Below, one piece after another: positions 36,401 to 45,400 of a stretch of 64,000 nucleotides of DNA. Origin of the DNA: Mesostigma viride (lineage: Eukaryota; Streptophyta; Mesostigmatophyceae; Mesostigmatales; Mesostigmataceae); NCBI GenBank assembly GCA_009746045.1, contig RPFO01000104.1, positions 4,469,977 through 4,533,976 of the forward strand, in the 5' to 3' direction. Numbering within the stretch: position 1 is the stretch's first letter; each line of letters starts with the position of its first letter. The notes beneath the pieces were generated by a model. That model did not search any database. It had not been told where the DNA came from and saw only the letters and a list, made by a program, of their open reading frames with translations. A program made the position numbers and the translations under genes.

Positions 36401-39400
36401 GGCCAGACTTTGCGTAAGTTAAACTAACTTACTGATCCTGGACGGACTAACCTATCAGTTACAACCTGATCTAGTCAGTCCTAACATGACAACTACAGTC
36501 CCGGTACTGAGGTACCGGCTCATCACATACTGAGTACAGCCACGTGTCCATGCCACGACTGTTCTAGTCCAGCACCGTCCCAGTACCCAATTGGGCGCCG
36601 GCGGTGCTGGCACGTGTCCACTTAGGCTACAGGCGGGAGACTTAGACTAACTATTGCGGCACACCAAAGTTGTGCAGCATGGTCGCTAGATTCAGCGATT
36701 TCTGGCCACCCTTGCACGTTTACGACTACAAATCATCATAAAAGTACAAAGAAACTGACATACGCCGGAAAGGTATTGCTGTCAACGTTTCTATCGTCCG
36801 GCCTGATCGCAGTTTTTTCCAGCAAGAACGCTGCCGACACCTATCAAATGGCATTCCCGCGAACCAAAAATTGGCCTGTATGATCTTTAGGACGTATAAA
36901 ATCAATTTCCTGAGTTTGGTAAGAAAATTCGGACGAAAACGTAAATGCCATGCGTGGGCGCAAGCCGCCATGGCCAGGTCGTCGTTTTCCGGATTGCTCG
37001 TTGTACGTGAAAAAGTACCCTGACCCCGTTTAATACGCGTAAATACGGCGGGGGGGTGCCGTACGTAACAGGCTGCATGGCACACAATGCACCCGGTGGC
37101 CCCTTTCTTCTCAGAACAGGAAGGATCGTTGCTAGGCAATCGTGGCATTGCTAAGAAAGGCGTAACAAGAGTTGCAGCAGTGGTACTAGTTGTCTTGGGG
37201 TGGTGGGGACTGCCATGGCGATGGTGTGGCAGCAAGCACCTTGGACTGACTGCGACATTGTCGTGAGCCTGCATATGCATGCTGTGAAGGTGTCTTGGTG
37301 AGACTCATGCATCTTATGCAATGTTTCATGCCAGTTGGGCACGCTGTTGTGCATTAATGATTGCAATAATGCGCACGATGGGCAATAGTAACAACAAGTA
37401 ACAGCCCCATTTGCTACATTATTAGTAATTAGCCTGCTTCAACATATTTGAACTCTGCATGGAGTATAAATCCTGGGTTTTCAAAGGCAGCACCAGCATG
37501 CGGACATTTCACATACCTGGGGTGCCGGGCAGCTGGTTTCTTCTTGCCTTCCAGCCTCAATAAGCTGAGAACACGCCGCCCATGATTCAGAGGAATGGTG
37601 CAATCTGATCTGACCCAAACAAGGGGCTGAAATACTCACCATACTCACCATGCCAACGTAGAGCCCCACTGACCATGATTTCTGTCATGTTAAAGCTTCA
37701 TGATACACTTCAAGGCTGGACATCAACACCTATGCTAACGGTTGAAGAAAGGACATCCGGCTTCTGTTCGTTGTGTCCAGGCTCAGATACCTTCAAATAC
37801 CAGGGATTCCACTTTTAACAGGTACACATCACGCTCGTACCGAAGGCTGGCTTACGTCTCTCTGCAGCAGCGGTGATCGCCGAGAAGTCCGCAACACGAA
37901 TGAGGCGCATTCACTACTAGACTCGGGGAAAGAGTAAGGCAGAAAATCTGGCTGGCAAACGGGGCTCGCTTTACCTACCCTTAAATGGGATGCCAATAAG
38001 CACGTTCCACACCAGAGTGTCTATTCAGCCAGCGCAACTCGTACTCACACTTCATTACGCAACAATCGCAGGCAAAATTCAGCGATGCGCGCAGGATCTT
38101 CCTACAAAGAAAGTGCAAACGCAGGCTGGGCTTCACCGTGACAGTTATTAAGTCGTCCTGAGCAAGTGGCAGGGCCGAAATCGAAGGGAAAAAAGAGTGG
38201 CATATTTTTACGTTTGATGCGATTGGCATCCCTGCCCGCACGCAGCTTCCGGAAGCAACCGTTTTTGTGGTAACGCTGCATTCACGATGGCGACTCGCAT
38301 TGGAAATTCCTTTACGCCAAAAATTTCCTAAATGAGTCATAAAATCCACGGCCGGGCTTATGTACCTCGAGCCAATTTGTTGCCGATTTTGATAGGTTTT
38401 GCGCTCGACGTCACAGCCTGGGGTCCGGTAAAAAACTCAGCGGATCTGGCCAACACCGCCCAGCATACCTGCTTTTGTTGTGTTCTGCAGCATGACTGTT
38501 GCGATTTCCTGAGGAAAAAAAATATGGGCGTAAACTAGACGAGTTAGCACGTCTTCAAAGGCAAAATATTCCGTTCTGGTCCACGGACATCGCCATTATG
38601 AATTTCGCGGCCGCCATGGGTGCTCCGTGATTTTTTGCCTTGTCGGGACCGCGCGTGCACCAGATTTTAAGGATCTCACGCCAATTTGACGGAATAAGAA
38701 TGTCCTTTTTCGGTACCGGTCGGACCGTTGCGATACTCCCCAAATACAACCATGATGTCAGCCTAGCTGTCACATCCGTGCCACTGACATGTATGCAAGC
38801 GCACAAAAGAACCTGTATGATGCGCTCGTCTGTTGATTCATGTCCCTGCAGCTATAGGTGCGCATGCAGGTTCATACGCACGTATGGATGCTCAGAACGG
38901 CCTCTACATACATACATTGCCCGTACACACCTACTTACTGTTATAATATAGCTCGTTGTAACCCTGTCAACATATCTACAAGTAGAACATGTAAAAACGT
39001 CTATGCATACCGAGTACCGCTCAGACACTGTGTATGTATGCTCTTGCCATATGACTTCAATCATGGGCCATCCATGCAACAAACACACGGGACTGACAGA
39101 CAGAAGCGCTGGACGGACGGATGGGCGGACGGGCGGACAGATAGACTGATGGCAGACAGACGTGCCGCTGGAATGAAATAATAAACGCATGGATGGTTGA
39201 TCGAGCGATTTTATAACTGCAACAACTACATTAAGGACCGGAATCTTTGGGAGCACCCACCATCGTCGTTGCACAATCGCGTTGCGTTCCCAGTGTAGGT
39301 GCCATCGAGTTGGAAGTACGATGACGCGTTGTTGTAGATGTACACGTATCTGTTAAAGGTAGGCAGTACAGGGGTGAGACACGTCGATATGCGTACAAGC

Positions 39401-42400
39401 GCCGTCGCGGGGGCCGTGTATTTGAAGATGACAGCGGGGACAGTCTGCGCCAGCGCATCACACGCCCTCACTTGGGTGTTGGCAACAAACCCTGTAGACG
39501 TGTCGTCCCTGTAGACGAACGGCAACGATGGGATCGTGATGGGCTGCGCGGCGGTGTTACCACATGTCAGGCCTGCCAACCCCGTGGCCACTCCACCCAG
39601 CTGGATGATGTTACCCAGGGCCCCCACCTTGCAGCCGTTAAGCCGCGAGAGTTGAGTCATGTAAATGAGCACTTGTTCCAGGTACCCATTCCAGACCAGA
39701 TCCGCAATCAAGGGCTGCTGCATGAGCGGCGTCAACTCCAGTTGGGCGTTGGCAGTATTCAAGCTCAGCCAGAACCGGGTGACCCTGCCCCGCCGGCAAG
39801 TCACGTAAGGCAGCGTGCACACGTCCACAGAGCTCCAGTCCCTGCCAGCATCGCTGGGCTCCAAGGGGGCGAGAGCGGCCCAGAAATCCCTCAGCGCTGC
39901 CCGCTCCCTTTCCACTAGCACCGCGAGGGGAATCGGCGCCAGCTCCACCATCAGGCTGAACACGCCGCTGGCGCCCGCCTTGCCCGTCAAGACCACATAG
40001 TACGTCTCGCCGGCAACCACGCGTGTCTCCGCCTCACTCGTGCTGTAGGAGCACAAGGGCGAGTCGTCGTTGCAGACGAGCCTCATGTGGCCGGTCTTGC
40101 GCACAATGTTCACCACCGTGTCAAAAGAGGTCCCAGAGCACAGGGACGCCAGCAGAATGCCGTCGGCAGCCGGCGTAACCTCAAAAACCACATCGGGCGA
40201 GGTGGAGCCAGCTGGCGCGCAGTCCGGGGCCTCGTACGCGTAATTGCGGTTGAAGTCGGCCAAGTTGGCGCTGTAGCTGAAGGGCAGCGCTGACACCGGG
40301 ATGGCGGTGGTAATGGTGTCTCCGCACAGGCGGCCAGCATGGGTAAAAACGCCAGTGTTTGATGCGTCGGTTACGCCCGCGATACGGTAGGGGACGCAAC
40401 CGGTGACGCCCACGTTGCCGCTCACGTCGAAACTAGTCAGGCTGCTGGCCAGGCGATCGAAAGAGAATGGGATGCTTCCTTGCAGTTGGTTGCCGCTCAG
40501 GTCGCTGCGGGACAGCACCCGGCATTGATAACGTATAATGGTGGCCGGGAACGTACGAATGCAATAATCAACAGCACATATTATTAATATGGCATCCATG
40601 TGCATGGGCAGGCCAGGCACGCGGCTGAGAGTAACATATATTCATTATTGGATGAATGCATAAGAAAACTAACAGGGCCAAGTTACATACATATGCAGGC
40701 ATGAGTCAGGGAGTTGGGGTGGGGTGGGGTGGGGTGGGGTGAGCCAGACTTGTCAGTGCATGCGGGGCCGGTTTGAGGACGTCAACATCAACACCTAGCC
40801 AACCTTCCTGCTATATTGCACCCACAGTGTAGGGCATTCAGCACCACGATGAATGGATAGAGAGCCCTCTGTGGCCTGCTGACCTCAAGCAGCAGTGAGG
40901 GAAGCCTGGGTCCCCACCCCTTCCCACTGTGTATTCGGGCTTGGAGGGTCCCCAGCGGGACCTGACATAACGCCGTTACGTTCTATTAATTAATCGATTA
41001 ATTAATTTAAGCATCGACACCCAGTGATGGCAGTCAGTACCCCGCCGGCCATGTACGTCAATGACACTGGCTTCTATAAATATGTATATATTTTGTGGCT
41101 ACTAAGATGGCATCGCCTTCGATATCTGTATTGCTCAGCCTACTATATAACACATGCTAGTCAACACCCTCGCCTGTATACCCCCGCATACGTTGTTGGC
41201 GTATTGCACTCACAGAAGCTGCCAGGCGGCCTGCGGCCATTTTAGTGAGGTTCGAGTATGTTTGCACCTGTGGCCTGTTCTACGCTGTAAGACTGGGTTT
41301 CTTGAAGCAAGGGTTTCCCCTTCTAGGAGGCTTCCCCTTCCGCCCCTTCTTGAAGCTAGGGTTTCAAGGGTTTCTTCCCACCTCGAGGATGAGGTGTGCT
41401 TGCATCGCCGGCACTTTCGTTGGAGTTTCGGCTTAATTGCACGAGTATGGTCACAGCCGTTGTAGTCCGCCAAGCCATTTGCAAGGACAGTGCAGCTAGC
41501 AGTTAATTGTTGCTGCTGGCGTGGCTGCCAGCAGGCCTGGATTCGGTGTGTTGCATATATGTGCGGGTATTCTGCACACGGCTGATTGGATTGCTCTTTT
41601 CGCGGACCTCAACGCCCAGGGACGTGCGTGGCTGTTCTCGCTTTCCTTGCGGAGTGTGGGCTCGGCGTACCTTCGTGCTCTTCCCATGGCCCCCCCATTC
41701 GCCTTGGCTCCCAGCCACTACTCGGTGGCGCTCCGGCACCAGCTATTTGCCCCGCAGCCTCTTGTTCCGGCCGGGCGGCCTTGTGGTAGCTGTGGGCAGC
41801 CGCTGGATCCCACGGGGACTCACTACCTTGCCTGCATGGGGGGCCAACAGAATCAGAATTGGTATTTGTATTTGCACACTGTCCTCCTGACGGTGGTGCT
41901 CGCCATGATTCGGTCGGTTTTCCCCCACGCGAACATCCGGTCCGAGGATGCGGATGGCGCTGCCTTCTATTCCCCCAACCACCGGCCTGACATCGTGGTG
42001 CTGGACTTTGAGGGGGGTGGCCGGCATCTGCTTATTGACGTTTCGGTGGCGCGGCCCTTGGCTCTTAGCCACGTGGCTGGGGCCTCCCTCACGGCAGGTT
42101 ACACGGCGGACCGGGCGGAGCGGGCCAAGCTCCTGGCCTACGGCGACGTCGGGCACCATCGTGTGGTGCCCTTTGTCCTGGAGGAGTTTGGGGCCATGGG
42201 GCCCCTGACCTCCGCCTTCTTCAAGGAGTGTTGCCGGCTCCGGGAGGACCGGCTGGACCTGGAGGGCCAGCGGGCCCCATGGTCGGCGCGGACCTGGACG
42301 TCATATTGGCGTCAGCGCTTGTCGGTGGCGCTGACTCGGGCCATGGCTGACATCATGCTCCGCCGTACGCGGGCTGATTTTGCGGTGCAGCAGGGCTATT

Positions 42401-45400
42401 AGGTTCCTCCCGTTAGGCGTTTCCATTGGTCTTATCGTAGTATAGAGCTTTGACATGGCTCTGTATATAGGTTTATAGCTGGGCGTTTGCTTTGGTTTGA
42501 GTGATTTCACTCTGCTGTAAGTAATTATATTTTTAATTTATATGTGCGTAAAACAGATCCGTGAGCACACCCGCAGCTGCCAGAGTGGTGTGCAGTCGTT
42601 GACGCTGCACTCATGAGGTCCGCGTCTGGTTCTGGGCGGGGACAGCCAACTTTCTTTTTTTTTTCCCGACGACAGCAGATAGTTCGCCCCGGATGCTGAT
42701 TCCGCTGCTGGCACAGTGAGCCGTGAGGCTACGAGCCCATTTGAAATCGCAGAGTCTACGAGCTGATATCAGCTTGTATGTCAAGCGGCATTGATCCGCT
42801 AGACTTTTTACTCGATTTTTTTTATGGCGAGCGCCCCGTGCCTGCCCAAGAGCCAAGTGCCGTGAGCCCAGTGCCGGGAGAGCCCGTAAGAGCCGCTAAG
42901 CCAAGAGCCGAGAGCCGAGAGCCAGGGGGTGTATGAGCCGAGCGCCTTTTGCCGACATCTCGTTGATAATCAGTTCGACATTTTTTTTTTAATGTCAGAC
43001 CTGCCGGCCATTGTTTTTGTCTTAGTTGAGCTTAGTCCTTTATTGGCCGTTGACCTGAAAGGACCATCTCCTGCTGAGGGGGGGGTGCCTGATTACCCAT
43101 CTTTCTTGCTGGTACTGAGTTGGAACCTCCTTTCCCCACCATGGTTAGCCGTGTACATAAGGGGGGTATGCCAGGGTTTTTTTGTACCCGGCTATCCTAC
43201 CTAGTTAGTGAGGGGGGAGAGGAAGGAGTATCATGTTTCTTTCGAGCACGCCATGAGCCGTGCAAGGGGGGTGTCTGAGGTTATGCCCACCTCTTGTCGT
43301 GTATTTAGGCTAGGTAGTCTAGCCGTGTGCAATTCCAGCTTTCCGCATCACTGTTTATAAGTGGCGAGTGAGATATTTAGTGCCGTTGGTCCTATTCCGG
43401 CACGTACTGTGCGTGCAATTAGTGTGGTGCTATAATTAGAGTGGTCGTACCTATGTAGGTCCACGTCATGATGCGCCTGCACTTGTGCACAGTACTTTCT
43501 AGAATGTGCACCGTATGCATGCATTCGACACCACTAGTGATGCTGATCGACCTGTCATTTGTGCCAGCCGTCACATTGTCGCCACGGGTAGTGCCGACCC
43601 ATGCCACCGTGCATGATTTAGTGGTTGGCAACTCCACGAACTCTCTCTCTACACCGCGTCCTGACTCCTTCAGCTATGGCATCATTGCCCTAGAACATAT
43701 TATTTGCACAACTCAACATGCATCAGCTAGCTGCTATCAAATCTGGCAGGGGCGTATGTATATTCTTGAGTAAATCGGCATCCGTGTGCACCCCAATTGG
43801 TGGCAAGGTGTGACGAAGGACTGCATGGAGCAATGGGCTGCATGGCTATCAACGTCACAGCATTTCATTGCCCGTGCATGCCACTGTATGCCTTGTACAA
43901 ATGCAATGATGGGCGATATATATGTTGCACGGAAAACTAATCATGACAGTTTTTTATACGGACATCTAGACTCACATGGTGCTCACGTGCGCAAGGCTGC
44001 CCAGCGACGCAGGGATGGCCCCCACCAGGTGGTTCCGCGACAAATCAAGATTCACCAAGGCCGGCAAGTCGCCCAGCGATGGCGAGAGCGTGCCTCGAAG
44101 ACCTTGGTTCACCAGGCTCAACCCGACCACCAGGAAGGGCGCCTCAGTCCTGCACATGACACCTGTCCACGCGCACAGATTTGACGTGTCATCCCTCCAA
44201 TCGGACAGCACGGTCGCCGCTACACCAGTGTCCAGCCCAGCCTTGAATGCCAGCAGCGCCTGCCGGTCCTTCTCCTGAAGCCTCCTCAGCCCCTCCTCCA
44301 TCATGCGGACGCCGTTCACAAACCCGTAACCGGTCCAGGTGTCGTACCCGGCCGTGTCACCCATGTCGTCCGCGGTGTCCTCGAGCAACTGTTTCAGCTC
44401 CGCCGGGCTAGGCAGTGGCCCGAGTGGCTTCACCATGCTCAGGTACAGCGCCGCAAGGCCTGCGACGTGGGCGGCCCCGGCCGCCGTGTAGTCATAATCC
44501 CAGATCCCATCGTTGTCTACGTCTTTGTCGGTATGAATGTGTGTGTTGGTGCCGACAGGGCCCATAATGCTCGGATTCTTGCGTACGACACCCGCTGGCC
44601 CCAGGTATCTCCCTGCCTCGTCATACATTATGCGGCTGCCGCCCTTGGCACTGTACGGGGTCCTCTCCGCCTTTGTAAGGCTGGGGTTGAACGCAGGTGT
44701 CATACGGTAATCGGCCGCCCCCGTTGGCATGGCCAGCAAGGGCGCTGAAGCGGCGCCTCGAATGGTGGAGCTGCTCGTGTGGAAGGTGGTCGCTGGGAGC
44801 TTGATAATATAGGAGTACAGGGTGAGCTTCATGTTGGCAGGGGGAGGGCCAGCGACGAGGCCGATATACACGCGCAAATATGTTACTGGGAAAAAATTTA
44901 GGCACCCTCCGTCGATGGGGTCCCCGTCAATGTTGGGTTGCGGATTTTGAAGATAACGACCCAGCGAGTCAGTTAAAAACAGGTCCAGGTCAGTTAGTCT
45001 CCATGCTTTGCTGTAGACTAAGTCTCAAAGGCATTGTGAATACAACGTATGAATAAGCCTTGTAAACCCACGTTGGTATGTGAATATAAATACCACGTGG
45101 GCTATGCAGATAGGGATGCTAGTCGAGTCGCATACGTTTCCCTAGATAGGTACTTTGGGTACTGAGGTACGTGACAGATGTCAGTACCCAGTATACGTAG
45201 TGTCCTGTCAGTGGACGGTACTAGAGTATCCTAGATAGGGACCGTACTGCAGCGTGCATTGATTTGTGATCGCACGATGCAGTGACTAGGCAGCTACCTG
45301 TCATCGTGCGGCCTCGGGCCAACGGTCTGCACCCAACGGTCACTGGCGGCGCAGCCGGTGAGAGGAACGTTGATAAAGGGTAAACCTATTTTCTAATGAA

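Larger units (their letters stand above)
29192..36652 (-). mobile_element. Full-length Ty1/Copia LTR retrotransposon
   Basis: 7,461 bp, transcribed on the minus strand. The two 379-bp LTRs (29192-29570 and 36274-36652) are identical by eye. Termini are AGTTA...TAACT on the element strand. A 5-bp target duplication ATTGC flanks it (29187-29191 and 36653-36657). A purine-rich tract (AAAGTGGG) precedes the 3' LTR. Order on the element strand: N-terminal gag extension, gag, zinc knuckle, integrase, protease-like domain, RT, RNase H. RT motifs [11 protein letters not shown] and [10 protein letters not shown], and an ADALTK RNase H end, identify Copia. No obvious initiator-tRNA primer site follows the 5' LTR. 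Confidence 0.93.
29031..37025 (-). repeat. Inverted module B repeat split by the Copia insertion
   Basis: The two flanks of the Copia element, 29031-29191 and 36653-37025, together form the reverse complement of about 11703-12255. At the insertion point gcgcattgc / attgcggcacacc corresponds to the uninterrupted gcgcatttcggcacacc (minus strand) near 12085-12101. This is an older repeat copy with a younger element inside it. Confidence 0.85.
18247..39260 (-). other. 21-kb intron packed with repeats and transposons
   Basis: Inferred from phase-compatible splice sites joining exons 3 and 4 (donor GTGGGT, acceptor cacgcag). It contains a 172-bp satellite, transposon-like ORF remnants, a 296-bp-arm palindrome, G-rich arrays, a foldback hairpin, repeat fragments and a complete Copia element in the same orientation as the host gene. 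Confidence 0.6.
40505..43975 (-). other. Intron of the large minus-strand gene, contains a LINE insertion
   Basis: Inferred from phase-matched sites (donor GTGAGT at 43975, acceptor cccgcag at 40505-40511). It holds a (GGGGT)n tract at 40719-40741, three related agggtttcaaggg / gggtttcccc repeats near 41300-41375, and the plus-strand LINE fragment at about 41496-42548. The rest shows nothing recognisable. Confidence 0.65.
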
